Below, one piece after another: positions 1 to 11,876 of a DNA stretch of 64,000 nucleotides. Origin of the DNA: Mesoplasma tabanidae (lineage in GTDB: Bacteria; Bacillota_I; Bacilli_A; Mycoplasmatales; Mycoplasmataceae); contig NZ_CP024969.1 of assembly GCF_002804025.1 (NCBI RefSeq), positions 558,001 through 622,000 on the forward strand, written 5' to 3'. The notes under the pieces were generated by a model. The model searched no databases and was not told the origin of the DNA. It saw only the letters and a list, made by a program, of their open reading frames with translations. Within the stretch, counting starts at the first letter, position 1. Each line of letters opens with the position of its first letter. The position numbers were made by a program, and so were the translations under genes.

Positions 1-891
1 TCTTGTTGTATCAGATCCTCCACCAAAAAACACAGCGGCAAATACAGGGGCAGTAAATAATAATAAGAAATCACCAGCAAAAACAATCACTGAAAATAAA
101 CTTAGCCATTTTCCAATTGGTCTTCCTTGATCATAATAATCAACATGTTTATCTTTAAAATATTGTGTTTCATAATCTTCTGTTCCTGAAGATTTAATTA
201 ATCTAATTGAAATAACACGATCAATTACATTACCATTAGTTTTTTCTAAAGTTAATCTAACTCTTTCTCATTTTTTAACTAATGCAATATAACAACCAAA
301 AAATGCAATCAAAATAAGCATAAAAATTACAAATCCAACCAATGCAATTCTTCACTCAAGAATAAAAGTTAATGCTAACCCAATTACTGCCTGGAAAAAT
401 GCACTAGCTACATTCATCGGAATATCAACAGCTTGATTTCCTACAACTTGAGCATCTGAAATAACATTAGTTAAAAGTTCTCCAATTTTTTTATCAGAAT
501 AATATGAAATATCTTGTCTTATTAATTTTTCTAATACTTCATTTCTTAAATGAGTCTCAATTTGTTTTGCGAATGTATTTGATCATCAGTTAAATAAAAA
601 TGAATTAAATAAGTTAAAAATTAATAAAGCTACAGAAATAATAATTAACTCAGTAGTTTCCAATCCTCAAAATCTAACCAATCAAAAGCCACTTGATGCG
701 GCTTTTTGAGCATCAGTTAAACTTAAAGCTAAATTTATTTGATTTGTTAACAAAGGAGCTAAGAATAGCATAAATGCTCAAAATATAAAGTTAGGAATTA
801 CTCATCAGTTCTTTTTAAAATCTTGCTTATAATATTTAAAAAATAAGTATATAAAAGCTCGACTGTTCGAAATTTCTTTTTTCTTTTTCAT
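1..891 (-). CDS. ABC exporter half-transporter, N-terminal part (runs off window)
   Basis: Type I ABC exporter subunit; only the first 297 residues lie in the window. They form the transmembrane domain: several hydrophobic spans and the conserved region around [15 protein letters not shown], typical of MsbA/LmrA-like multidrug exporters. The ATP-binding domain would lie beyond position 1. ATG at 889-891 is preceded by a strong AGGAGGG ribosome-binding site. The next gene upstream (902-2740) encodes a homologous half-transporter and ends 10 bases before this start, so the two probably form a heterodimeric exporter. The N-terminus has no C39 peptidase domain. Substrate unknown. Confidence 0.9.
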
Positions 892-901
892 AATTCCCTC
901 C

Positions 902-2740
902 TTAATGATTTTGTTCTTCTAATAACCCTGCTTCGTATAAGTTTTTAAAATGGCCTTCCACTTTAACTAACTCTTTAAATGTTCCTTGTTGTACTATTCC
1001 TTTAGCATTTCCACCTAAAACAATAATATGATCAACGTTTTTAATTGTTGAAAGCCTATGAGCAATAGTAAAACTTGTTCTGCCTTTCATCAATTCATTT
1101 AGTTTTGCTTGAATTTCTTTTTCTACAATGTTATCTAAAGCAGAAGTAGCTTCATCTAAGATTAATATTTGTGGATTTTTTAAAATCATTCTAGCAATAA
1201 CTAATCTTTGTTTTTGTCCACCAGATAACATAAATCCTCTTTCTCCAAGAATTGTGTCATATCCTTCTGGTCATGAACTAATTAATTTATGTATTTCAGC
1301 TTTTTTACAAGCTTCAATAACTTCTTCATTAGTTGCATCAAATCTCCCATATTTAACGTTTTCATAAACATCACCAAATAAAATTTGTGGTTCTTGTTCT
1401 ACATAACCAATGTGTCTTAAATAACTTGATAAATTTAAGTCTTTTAAGTTTTGATCTTTATTAATAATAATTTCACCATTACTTGGATCATAGAATCTTA
1501 ATAACAAACGAGCGATGGTTGATTTACCAGAACCTGTTTCACCAACAAAGGCATATGATTTGCCTTCTTCAAATGTAAAGTTAAATTTAGGCAAAATTAA
1601 TTTTTCTGGTTTTTCTGGATATCTAAATTCAATATCTTTAAACACAATATTGCCTTTAATATCATTAACAATAATTCCATCAGTATAATGTGGATCTAGT
1701 CTTGATTCATCTTTTAACAAGTTTGATACCTTTACACTAGCAACTCCTGCTACTGCCAATGAGAATGTAATCCCCATTAAACTACTATATGTTGCAATCA
1801 AACTTGCTTGGTTAATCATATATGCTGGGAATGTGGTTGAGAAGAATGTCGATGATGCTTGTTGATCACCCATAATTGAGTAAATAATTCCTGCAATGAT
1901 TGGAATAGCAAATTGTAAAATCATTGAACCTGCATAAACTGTAGTCATTAAGAATGATAAATTTAAAATAGCTGGTTTATGCGCTTTATAATTAATTTCT
2001 TGTTGCTTTTCTAAAAATGCTTTTTCATAATCTTCTGTTCCAGTTGATTTAATTAATCTAATTGTTCCGACCCTATCAGTTACATTACCATTAACCTCTT
2101 CATAGACTTCTCTAACAACTGCATATTTTTTAACAGTTTGAATGTAAAAAACAAAATATAAAGCTAATAAAGCAAAGTAAATAATTGATCCAAAAATTGC
2201 AATTTTTCATGCAAGAATAAATGTCATTATAAATGCTACTACAAATTGTGATAATGAAATACCAATATTTGTTGGAATTCTAACAGCACCCTCACCTAAG
2301 TTTTGAGTATCAGCAACAACACTAGTTAGAATTTCTCCAATTTTTTTGTCTGAATAATATGAAATATCTTGTCTTACCAATTTTTCAAGAATTTTATTTC
2401 TTAAATCAATTTCAACCTTTCTTCCTAAAATATAAGAGTAATAGTTAAATACAAAAGTTCCAATAGCATCTATTAGAATCATAGATACAGCAACTATTAT
2501 AATTGTTGTAGAACTTCATCCTCAAAAAAGAGCTTTTTCAGCCTCGTTTAAATCAACACGATTTTCACTTTTAATTGCTAAAGTGATTTGTTGTGTTAAA
2601 AGTGGAATTGAAGCTCTAGTTAAACAAAAAGATAAAATTGTTAATGCTAAAATAACTGTTATTCATCAGTATTTTATATAATACTTAGAAATTATTTTAA
2701 AAAATTCTGCATTTGTTGAAGTTTTTTTATTTGTGTTCAT
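902..2740 (-). CDS. ABC exporter, fused permease and ATPase
   Basis: Complete 612-residue half-transporter. The transmembrane domain occupies about residues 1-330. The nucleotide-binding domain has Walker A GETGSGKS near residue 400, signature LSGGQKQR near 505 and Walker B LILDEAT just after. It couples ATP hydrolysis to export across the single membrane of a wall-less cell. ATG at 2738-2740 has a GAAAGGAC Shine-Dalgarno. Homology to and tight spacing with the following gene suggest a heterodimer of the LmrCD/BmrCD kind; this is inferred from arrangement, and the substrate is unknown. Many Trp residues are coded TGA. Confidence 0.93.
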
Positions 2741-2814
2741 AAAGTCCTTTCTTAAGTATTTTTTTCAATATATAAATATTAACATTTTGTTTTGAATTTA
2801 GAAAGGATTTAATT

Positions 2815-2907
2815 TTATTTCTTTTTTAAAGTAATTAAAGAAACACCTATATCAAAATTAAAAGTCAAAAGTTCATCAATTGTATGTAATTTTCTTAAAA
2901 AGAATGG
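2815..2907 (-). pseudogene. possible C-terminal relic of a lost gene
   Basis: In the roughly 320-base gap 2741-3063 one minus-strand frame reads about 28 codons of protein-like sequence (RKLHTIDELLTFNFDIGVS) ending at a stop at 2815, with a stop codon immediately upstream and no start. Composition looks coding but I recognise no family. It may be chance. The rest of the gap holds only the terminator at 2983-3027. Confidence 0.25.
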
Positions 2908-2982
2908 TTAGATTTTTATTTGATAATTATTAAAGATTAATTCTTTGTGCTTTAATAGGCCAAGAGTTTTTTGAAGCAAAAA

Positions 2983-3027
2983 AAACTGCAAACATATGAA
3001 ATCATTTTTTCATAAATATTGCAGTTT
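2983..3027 (-). terminator. intrinsic terminator
   Basis: Imperfect hairpin (AAACTGCAA pairing with TTTGCAGTTT) followed on the minus strand by a run of eight T. It lies about 40 bases beyond the stop of the 3064-4044 gene and should end that operon. Confidence 0.75.
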
Positions 3028-3063
3028 AATTTTTAAAAATATAATTTAATTTATATCTCAAAT

Positions 3064-4044
3064 TTATTTATTCATCATTACATTTAGTGAAATTTCACAA
3101 TCTTTTAATTCAAAAATCTCTTTATCATATTTTTTATTACTATACCTACCAGAAACAAAATTATTTCCTACTTTGGCATGCCAATTAATAACTAAATAGT
3201 ATCTATTTGTTTCTGCATTAATTTCAGAAAGTAATATTGAAAGAAATGAACCACTATTTTCTCCAGTTAATATTTCAGAACCATTTAAACTTTCTGCACT
3301 AACTTGATATTCTTCACCAGTTACACCATCTTTTAATAGTCAATATGGTGCAATAACTTTGCTGTATTGATCAGGATGAGAATTAAAATAATTTTTATAC
3401 TCATTTAATGTACCAACATTTACTGTTGGTGATTCATTCAAAGTCGCCTTGGCATTTCACTTTTCAGGATGAACAAAACTTAAAATATCATAAGAATAAT
3501 AACTAAAAGCAATTTGAAATCCACTTAGTAATTCTTCTGAAGTAAATTTCATTGTACTTTCATAACCTAAAATAGACATTGATTTATATTCTTTTTTATC
3601 TATTATAAAATCTCCGACCATATCTACACTATATTGTTTATCTTTAACATCGTTTACATAAAAATTCATTTTATTTACAACTATGTCATCAGAACTTAGT
3701 AATTTGGTCATAAAATCATAGTTTAATTTTTTACCAGATTCACTTTTTGAAATAAATTTACTTGAATAATTAGTTGTATTAATATTCTCTATTTCATTTA
3801 GTTCTTTATATAATAATCAATTATTCAAAAGATCGCTCATTTGGCCTTTTGTTTCATAAACTCGATTAGGCACTACTTCTTTATTTTGATCAGTTTCAAT
3901 AAACTTAGTATTAAAGTTTAAAGAATGTTCTATTCATTGTACACGATCAACTACTTTGTTTTCTTTTATAGATGAAATACTCAAAGTTGGTGAAGCTACA
4001 ATTGTAGCACCAGAAAGAATATTTAATAACTTAATAGTTTTCAT
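3064..4044 (-). CDS. predicted secreted protein, unknown function
   Basis: A 326-residue protein with an N-terminal signal-like segment (lysine, then a hydrophobic stretch to about residue 24) and no lipobox cysteine, so it is probably secreted or anchored by an uncleaved signal. The mature part is rich in Asn, Ser, Tyr and beta-strand-like sequence. I recognise no domain. It follows the 4080-5186 gene by 35 bases on the same strand; both are exported proteins of similar size and composition, so they are probably co-transcribed. The end at 3064 is followed by a clear terminator. Confidence 0.8.
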
Positions 4045-4079
4045 TTTGCTATAACCTTTTTATTTATTTGAGATTGTTG

Positions 4080-5186
4080 TTAAGCTCAAATAGCTCCTTT
4101 ATTAAAAGCATATGTTATTTCCATTCATGAGTTTGAAACAGAAGAACTTGTGTTATCTAAATCTATTAATCCTTTGTTTGAGAAAGTTGCAATGTTAGTT
4201 ACAGGATCAATTGATATTTTCATAGTTAATTGTAAAGTTGCATTAATAGTTTCAACTCCTGGAATATCATAAATTGTTTGATAATTAGTTTCAAAAAATA
4301 ATTCATTTGCTGTTGATAAAGTTTCATTTTTTATAAATTCAACTGAATCTACCATAACATGATATCTATAATTAGGTTGACTAATTGAGTATCTCATTTT
4401 TCCATAAAATGAAATTCTTTTAGTTCTTTGTAAGTTATATAATGAATTATCAACTTTATTTCCTGTTAAACCAGATGTAGATTCCTTTGTTTCTCTATTT
4501 TTTCCTATAACAACAAGACTATTTGATGCTGTTAGGTTAGAAATTGGCAATAACATTTCGTTTCCTAGTTCTTGGCTTGTACTTATATTGTTATTTATAT
4601 ATCAGTTTTCTTGTTGCGCTTTGAATACAAAATTTACACCGTTGTCATTTTTATATGCATCAAATGCTGTATTTGTAAGTTTAACATCTACATATCCCTT
4701 ATTTGTTGCTTCGTTTACATAGTATATTGTTTCTAAATCAATGCTCCAAATTAAATCACCATTATTATCTTTTTTAATAATTGATCCTTCAAATGTGGCT
4801 TTTTCATTATTGTCAATATCTTTTCTTTTCAATAAAATTGAATCAAAAGAATCAGTTCTAATTGATGTGTCAACTAAAAAGTTTCCTTCTAAATTAATTA
4901 TGTTTACATCTTTTCTATAAATTAAAGTAGAAATTCAAGATGCTGATAAACTTTCTACAGAATAATTACTTGTGCTTGTTTCTGTACCTTTTCCATTAAA
5001 AGTCTCTGTATTGAAAACTTTTCTTAATTGATTAGTGTTATAAAATGATCCTAAAGAATTTGTACCAAATTCTACGTTAGTTTTTTCATTTGTATCAGTG
5101 TTTAAAGTATTTGTACTATTAAATAATACTGGTGCTGTTGTTGCTGATAATCCCAAAGCACCAATGATTGATAATAACTTTTTCAT
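4080..5186 (-). CDS. predicted secreted protein with MKKLLS-type signal, unknown function
   Basis: A 368-residue protein starting MKKLLSIIGALGLSATTAP, a typical mollicute export signal but without the usual SC lipobox, so probably secreted rather than lipidated. The remainder is polar, Asn/Thr-rich and likely beta-structured; no family recognised. ATG 5184-5186 follows a strong AAGGAG site. Two in-frame TGA codons near the C-terminus join three ORF pieces into one gene. First gene of a likely two-gene unit with 3064-4044. A short inverted repeat (CTAGT/ACTAG) sits about 30 bases upstream. Confidence 0.82.
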
Positions 5187-5521
5187 CTTATAATCTCCTT
5201 TTTCTTTTTATACTAGTTTATTGACTAGCTAACTTTATTTTATTATGAATAAATTTTAAAAATATCAAAAACGCTTATTTTTAAAATTTTTCTTTTTTAA
5301 GGAAATATATATTTGATTGTGCTAAGATGCACGACTTAAAATTAATAAAAATAACTCATAAAATATGTTATGAACTAATCTATTAGTTGAATTCTAGTAA
5401 AGTTTGTGAAGCTTTTTAAAAAGTTTTGTTAGAAAAAATAGCTAAAAAAATTAAAAACATTTTTAGCTATTATTTGTGTTAAGGTATTTTTACTATTTTT
5501 TTATTAAATATTTGTACTCTT
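5187..5521. other. intergenic gap of about 335 bases
   Basis: Contains the upstream region of the 4080-5186 gene and the terminator of the DUF2130 gene (5433-5475). I found no convincing coding remnant or RNA gene in the rest. Confidence 0.5.
5433..5475 (-). terminator. intrinsic terminator of DUF2130 gene
   Basis: AATAGCTAAAAA pairs with TTTTTAGCTATT; on the minus strand the stem is followed by a T-rich tract. It lies about 47 bases beyond the stop at 5522. Confidence 0.75.
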
Positions 5522-6967
5522 TTATTTTTCTAATTCTTCCAATTTCATTTCACCAAGTATTTTAGAAAGTCCTTTTTGAACTTTATTAAAAAATTGCTGG
5601 TTTATTACATTAATTGATTTTTTAATTCTTGATGAGTTTCTTTCTAAACTATCAGCTACTTTATCAAGATCCTCTAATTCTTTTTGCATTTTTTTATAAG
5701 CTGTTGGAAATTGAACTGTTCAGTATTCGTTTAATTCAGCTTTTTGTTTTTCCAACTCTTTTAATAACTCATTATCAGAAGCATTAGTTACTGTTTTTAT
5801 TTTTTGATTATATTCATTTTCAAATTCAACTAATCTTCTTACAATTTGACCAACAAAAACAAAGCTTTCTGAATCTGTTATTCAAATGTTTTCATATTCA
5901 TCACTTCTTACAAATGGTAACCCTGGATATTTATCATTAAAACTTGTTGCAACTAAAATTCCGTATTTAGTATTATTACTTGCTGCATCAGTTGACAATT
6001 TAGGAATTCAAGTATTACTCCATTCAGCATTCTTAACTTCATAAACAATTTTTCCAATTTCTTCACGTTTATGATTTTTAATTGTCTGTAAGTAATCAGC
6101 TTTTTTTTCACCAGTTGTAATTTTTTCAATATTATCAAATAATGAAAATGCTTTAACTAAATCTTCATAAACCTCATGTTCAAAGTTTTCACCTTTACGT
6201 TTTGAATTAATAATTTTAAATTCACGATTAGCTTGAACTAAATCTGCAATTCTTTTATCATAATCATTTATTAAAGTTAACTCTTTATTTTTTGATTCAG
6301 CATCTTTTTGAATAACTATATTTTCTAATTCAATTTTTTTATTATTCAACTCTAGTTTTAAATTATTTATTTCCTGACCAAATTGATTGATTAGAACTTC
6401 TTTGTTTTTTTTAATTTCAAGGTTTAGTTTTTGATCTAAAGCTTTAATCTCAACTTCTTTATTTGCCAGTTTAATTTCTAATAAATTTTTTACAGTATTA
6501 AATTCATTTAATAAATTGCTTTTTGCTTCATTTACTTCTGTAATTTTTTGTTGGTTTAATTGATCAATCATATTTTGTTGTTTTTGAATATTTAATTCAT
6601 AAGTTTTAATCTTTTCATTAAATTCACTAATAACAAGATTTTTTTCTTTATCTATTTCCAATGCTTTTTGTTCATTTAATTTATTAATTAAATTATTTTT
6701 TTCATTAATAGAAATATTTAAATTTTCTAATTGTTTATTAAAATCATTAACCATTTCTTGTTTAACTAAATTGATTTCTGCAGTTTGTTTTTCTTTTAGT
6801 TGTTGCATTAATTCATTTTTAAGTTGCACACGAATTTCATTTTCTTGTTTTTGCTTTAATTCCCCTAAATAGTTTTCAATAACTGTTCAGTTTGAATCGT
6901 GATTCTTAAATGAATCTTTTGTAATTTCTTGCCCACATTTTGGACAACGAAATAGTATATCACTCAT
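5522..6967 (-). CDS. DUF2130-family coiled-coil protein
   Basis: A 481-residue cytoplasmic protein. Residues 6-15 (FRCPKCGQEI) look like a small zinc-ribbon half. About residues 40-255 are a long Lys/Glu/Gln/Asn-rich coiled coil with heptad-like spacing. About 265-430 is a globular domain with GENFEHEVYEDL and VYEVKNAEWSNTW motifs, which match the DUF2130 family and recall the EVK core of restriction-endonuclease-like folds. Family members are widespread and often annotated as coiled-coil or possible nuclease proteins; the function is not established. The start at 6967 has GGAGGGAT upstream. It stands alone with its own terminator. Confidence 0.82.
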
Positions 6968-7156
6968 TGATATATCCCTCCTTATTTAATTTATATGTTT
7001 TATTTTTAGAGTACAGAATAAGCACACACTGTCACCTTTGGCTCACTTTCTTTATTATTCTAAGGTATAAAACTTACCTATTTTTATATTACTCCTTTAA
7101 TTTTTAAAATAATGCCATTTTCATCTTGTCTTTATTTATTTTTTAGTTAGAATGAA

Positions 7157-7180
7157 AAAAATAAGCCTGAGCTTATTTTT
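7157..7180 (-). terminator. intrinsic terminator overlapping a stop codon
   Basis: Perfect 10-bp stem (AAAAATAAGC/GCTTATTTTT) with a CTGA loop. The TAA stop of the membrane-HU gene lies inside the stem. Confidence 0.8.
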
Positions 7181-8006
7181 GTTCTTCTTCAATTGTTATT
7201 GTTTCAATTGTTTTTTTATTATATTTAATTCCTGTTCATTTTGTATCAGACATGATCAGTTTTAAATTACGTGAAGGTTTAAATTTAATTATAGTTGTTG
7301 CTGGTACTTCTACAGTTTCTCCATTTGATGGATTAATTGCTTGTTTTACTGGTTTATCAATCTTAACTAATTTACCAAAGTTTTCAATAACAACTTCTTC
7401 TCCGTTTATTAAATGATTCTCAATATTTTCAATTAAACTATTAACAATTTCATTAATAGTTTTCTTTTTATAATCAGGATACATTTCTGTAAGTTTAACA
7501 ATTAAATATTTTTTTGATACTTTATCATAACTAGTTTTTTTAATTAATTTATCTTGTCTAATAACTTTTTCTTTTATGATTAATAATGAATTTTCTTTTT
7601 CTTGAACTTTTACTTCATTTTCAAGCTGAGTTTGTTCAAGTTCAGCTGTTTCAATTTTAAACATTAAATTTAAAATTAATAAAATTACTAACCCTAAAAT
7701 TGCAAACAAGTATATTCAATTAATAAATGCATCTAAAAATACAGGTGTTAAAAAAGTAGAGCCATTATATAAATTAGACTGAAACATTGAATAAAAACCG
7801 ATTGGTCCTAGCATAAAACTATTTGTATTTTCAAATCATCTATTAACAATATGTGAACCTAAAACATTTGAAATAGTTTCACTTCATTGTCCATTTCCAT
7901 AATAAAGATTATTTAGCAATTTCAATATAATCATTAAAGTTGTTGAAAGTATCATTAATAATAAAATGATTCATAATTTAAATTTATTACTTTTAATTAA
8001 TTTCAT
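7173..8006 (-). CDS. membrane-anchored HU-domain protein (cassette 1)
   Basis: A 277-residue protein. Residues about 9-31 and 96-117 are transmembrane; between them lies a roughly 65-residue loop predicted to be extracellular. A charged coiled segment (about 117-155) follows, then a full HU/IHF-type domain at about 165-255. HU hallmarks are visible: the two-helix start, IENFGKL, NPSNGETVEVPA and FKPSRNLK. The arm proline that intercalates DNA in canonical HU is kept (NPSNG), but the usual Arg-rich arm is partly replaced. DNA binding is therefore plausible but unproven. The start lies 3 bases after the stop of the giant surface protein gene, so the two are translationally linked. A paralogous pair is at 39134-44153. 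Confidence 0.85.
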
Positions 8007-8009
8007 AAA

Positions 8010-11000
8010 TTATTCCTCATCTTTCTTTTTGTTTTTAACAAAAACAGCAGCTATAGCAATAAGAATAATATTAATAACTGCTAGAATTCATAAAACAATT
8101 TTGGTTTCTCTGTGTTTTGAGTTACTTTTTACACTATTGTCTATTGAGAAATTAATTTTTGCAATCCCTACATACATTTTTGAACCTTCTTTTGGTTCAA
8201 TTTTTACTTGAGCATTTTCACCAATTATAATAACTGAAATATCAACTTGATCTCATTGAATTAACTCATTTTGGTCTTTAATAACTGAAACTAATCCATT
8301 TTCATCAAACTTATTCTTAGAAACTTTATCATTAGAAACTTTTATAATTTGACCAAGATCTTGTATTAACACAACTTTGATTTCTAGGTTTCCAGAATAT
8401 AAGCTTTTCTCTTGTTTACCTTCAATTAATAAATTACCACTAGCACCATCTAATGAAATTTTTGTTTCTTCTCAATATATAAATGTATTTGGGAACTGAG
8501 AATATAATGCATGTTTAAGTTTATCAATATCATTTCTGTCTTCTTCGTTAATTAAAATACCACTTTTAAAATCATTTTTATGTATTGAAATATCATATTG
8601 TAAGTAATATTTTCCCTCAATTGATCCAACATAATATTCTGAGTCTTCATTTGCTATAATTTCAAATTTATATCTATCTATAAGGTTAATATGCAAATCT
8701 TCATATATTATAGGCTCAGCACTATTAATTTGTTTTTTTGATTCATCCATTATTTTTTGTTTTAACGCTTTTATTAATTCTTCATCTGATTCACCTTCTA
8801 TTTTTAAAGGATCAATTCTTTTAATATCAATTTGAGAAGTAATTATTTCAGAAAGGTCTCTTCGGTCATTTTTAACGCCTACTATAACACATTGTTCACT
8901 ACCAATAGTAAATGTTGAGCCAACTTTTTTGGGTTCTTTCGCTACTATTTTATATATTAAAGCATCTAAATTTGAAGCATTTGAAATTTTCACAAAATCT
9001 ATATCATCTTCAGTTAATTGACTTCACCCTTTTTCTTCTTGCAAGTATGTAACAATATCTTGTTTATTAGTGCTTTCATAAAAAATAAACTCTTTTGATT
9101 CATTATTTACATTATATTTGAATAAACCATCTTGAGCTAAATTATAAGTTTTTGGAATAATAATTTCAATTCCTTTTTCTAATAATTCAGAATCAGCTTT
9201 TGCATTTATTTTAATTGAGCCTTCATTTTCAACTGAAGATTCACTAAGTTCAAAATCAAAATCTTTATCAGTAACTTCGCCCAATCCTGTGATCAAATTT
9301 AATCTTCTAATAATTTCTTCTTTTGAAAATAAATTTGAAGAATCCGGAATTTTGAAATTAAGTAAATCATACTTTAATTTATTAATGTTAATAATATTCG
9401 AATCACTTACCTTAAGCGATTCAGGGTCTGCTTTAATAATTATGTGACCCTCTTGTCCAACTTTTGCAGGCTTTACTCTATCAATAATAATGTCTTGACT
9501 TTCGACTTTGATTGCTTCTTTGTTAATTAATTTATTAATAATTTCCAAAATTTCTCCATCTGTAGTACTATTACTTACTTTTTGTTCATTGAAATCCAAT
9601 TTTGCTAAACTTACTGCATTTAATGCCGGTAAAATTATTGTCTGTTCTCCTTTTAAATGAGCAGAATTTTTCTTTGCTTTAACAGATATTGAACCATTTT
9701 TTGTTATTTCAGGTTGAGATATTTCAATTTCTATTTCTTGCTGAACTTGATCAATACTTAAAGTTGAATTATCTTGAATTGATGAATCTGCAATTTTTTT
9801 AATAACTTTTGCTTCATAATCTTTTATTCCCAATCTTATATTTGTTTCAAATGGATCAAAAATAGTTTTTGAAATGTCATAAACTAATTGGGGTATTTCA
9901 ATTATTTGTTTATTTATTACGAGTTTTGATGAATCGATAGCTTTAATATTTATTTCACCTGTTTTATTATAAGTTGCTTTTGAGTCAGTATTGATATTAA
10001 CGTCACTTTCAGTTATTTTAATTCCCGTTACTTTTGTTAAAGCAGCAATAATTTCACTTTGTTTTATATTATTTGAAATATTAATTTGTTCTTTAATTGA
10101 ATTTTCTTCAGCAGATAGATCTACTTTTGCAATATCTGATGGTCTTAACCTAATAATAGAAGTAATAACATTATTTGGCTGCTTTTCTTCATCAAAAAAT
10201 TGTACATATAAATCGTATCCTTTATCTGCATTTGCATCTGGTATTTCAACTTCTCAAAATTGATTATCTTTATCAGTTTTATTATAAACTACTCCATTCT
10301 TCACAGTAATTTCAGAGTCTTGTTCAACAAGCAATACTTTTGAAATATATGATTTCGCTGACAAACGTAACTTAGGTTTTGCATTCTCTTTTTTATATCA
10401 AATAAAAATTTCTCCATTAGGTCCTAAATCTCAATCCAAAGAAGACGAACCAATTAAATTAGATGATCTTAAAGTTTCTTGAAATTTATCATTAAAAACT
10501 CTATTTACTTGCCCTCTTCCTGTTGATGGTTTACCTTTTGCAGTAAGAGTTTTATATGTTTCATCAGCTTGATACATTACTCCATAGTCGAATATTCCAC
10601 TATATCTAGGATTACCATCATGGTATTGAACTGTTAAATTAGAATTAAGTTTTGTACCATCAATTGCATATTTTGAACCTAAATATGAATTTGATTTAAC
10701 TATTGTTTTTGAGTCATACATAACGTATTTAGTTATATCATTAACCCATTGAATTCCTCTAATGTATCCATCACCTTCGTTGTCTTCAGAAACCATATCA
10801 TTAATTCTGTCAACATAAAATACTTTTGGATTCATTTGTTTTATCACACCTAAATCATGTGCTTTAAAAGTTGTATCATTTGAGTCTGATAATCCTATAT
10901 ACATTCCTTCACTATCAACAAATACATTATAGGCTTGTCTTGAATCAGATAAAGCAGTTATGTTTTCAACTTTCTTATTTTTATCTCTATACACTGATAC

Positions 11001-11813
11001 TTTTCCACCAACTACAAAATAAGTATCATTTGATTTTTTTTCAACTGCTAATTTAGGGTAATTTCCTAAACCATCTGATCCTGAAGCTAATATGTCACTT
11101 AAACCGCTATTGTTATGGTACTTTGTAATTGTTCAATCTTTACCGTTGTCATCCAAAGTTGTGTATGTTATAGAATCATCACTTAAATTATAAACAGCAT
11201 CCTTTATTGTTCTACCATAAACTTCAATTGTTGAAGATTCTGATCCTGTTACGGGTTCTTGTTTTGGCATTGAAGGCACTAAAAGTCCTACAACCCCGCC
11301 AAGAATTCCACCAACTCCACCAAGAATTCCACCAACTCCACCAAGAATTCCACCAATGCCACCAATTAACCCATAATTGGCGTATGAGTTATTTTTTCAA
11401 TCAAATTTATATATTTTAGATTCACTAAAATAATATGTTAATTTATCATTACCATAAAAAATATTTTTATTTAAAATATCCAGTTGACTTGTTTTACCTT
11501 TATTTCCTGAATTGTATACATATGCTATTTCTTGAGTTGGACCTGTTAAGTCGGATTTCATCTTTGTTCTAGATAAAATTTGTTTAGAACCAGAAGAACC
11601 ACTTCAATTTGTGTAACCAGAATCAGAATCAAAATACGATTGTCTTATTTTAGTTCCGAATGTTAAAGCAGCCCTACTCATTGCTTCGTATTCTATATTG
11701 TCATTGTTTTGGTTTAAACCTGCTATACTTTTTGATGTGCCTGTAACTTCTAGTATTCCAAAAGTCCCTTGTCCAACAGTCAAAGCTGTTAAAAACGATA
11801 TTAAAATTTTCAT
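8010..11813 (-). CDS. giant surface protein with C-terminal membrane anchor (cassette 1)
   Basis: A 1267-residue protein. The N-terminal signal (MKILISFLTALTVGQGTFG) lacks a lipobox. The first ~400 residues carry repeated short Tyr/Asp strand motifs (for example KIRQSYFD, KIYKFDW) suggestive of a propeller-like fold. At about 152-175 there is a Gly-rich heptad repeat (VGGILGG). About 470-1200 hold repeated roughly 70-90 residue modules resembling mollicute lipoprotein-associated domains (Lipoprotein-17-like). The C-terminus has one transmembrane helix (VLWILAVINIILIAIAAVF) and a short KNKKKDEE cytoplasmic tail. Expected to be displayed outside the cell, perhaps in adhesion. Same architecture as 40026-44153. 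Confidence 0.85.
11296..11358. repeat. three 21-bp tandem repeats inside the giant surface gene
   Basis: Nearly identical 21-base units (ccaccaagaattccaccaac) encode VGGILGG heptads on the minus strand. Copy-number change would keep the frame and alter the length of a glycine-zipper-like hydrophobic segment. Confidence 0.85.
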
Positions 11814-11847
11814 TTTATCCCCTTATAGTTGTATTATTTACTTATAA

Positions 11848-11876
11848 ATTTTAGCAAGTCAAATTATTAAAGTCAA
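11848..11876 (-). promoter_or_regulatory. promoter of surface-protein/HU cassette 1
   Basis: On the minus strand TTGACT (11871-11876), a 17-base spacer and TAAAAT (11848-11853), about 35 bases before the ATG at 11813. This is a good match to a housekeeping sigma promoter. Confidence 0.7.

Noticed and set aside
902..1231. Separate short ORFs as individual genes
   Set aside because: They are pieces of one gene split at TGA codons; with TGA as Trp they join into full-length ABC, lepA, asnS and other proteins.
1..2740. C39-peptidase bacteriocin exporter for the GG-leader peptide
   Set aside because: The N-termini of both half-transporters begin directly with membrane segments; there is no peptidase domain.
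11207..11419. Plus-strand Gln/His-rich ORF over the surface-protein repeat
   Set aside because: It is the antisense shadow of the Gly-rich repeat in a well-supported minus-strand gene, with no ribosome-binding site.
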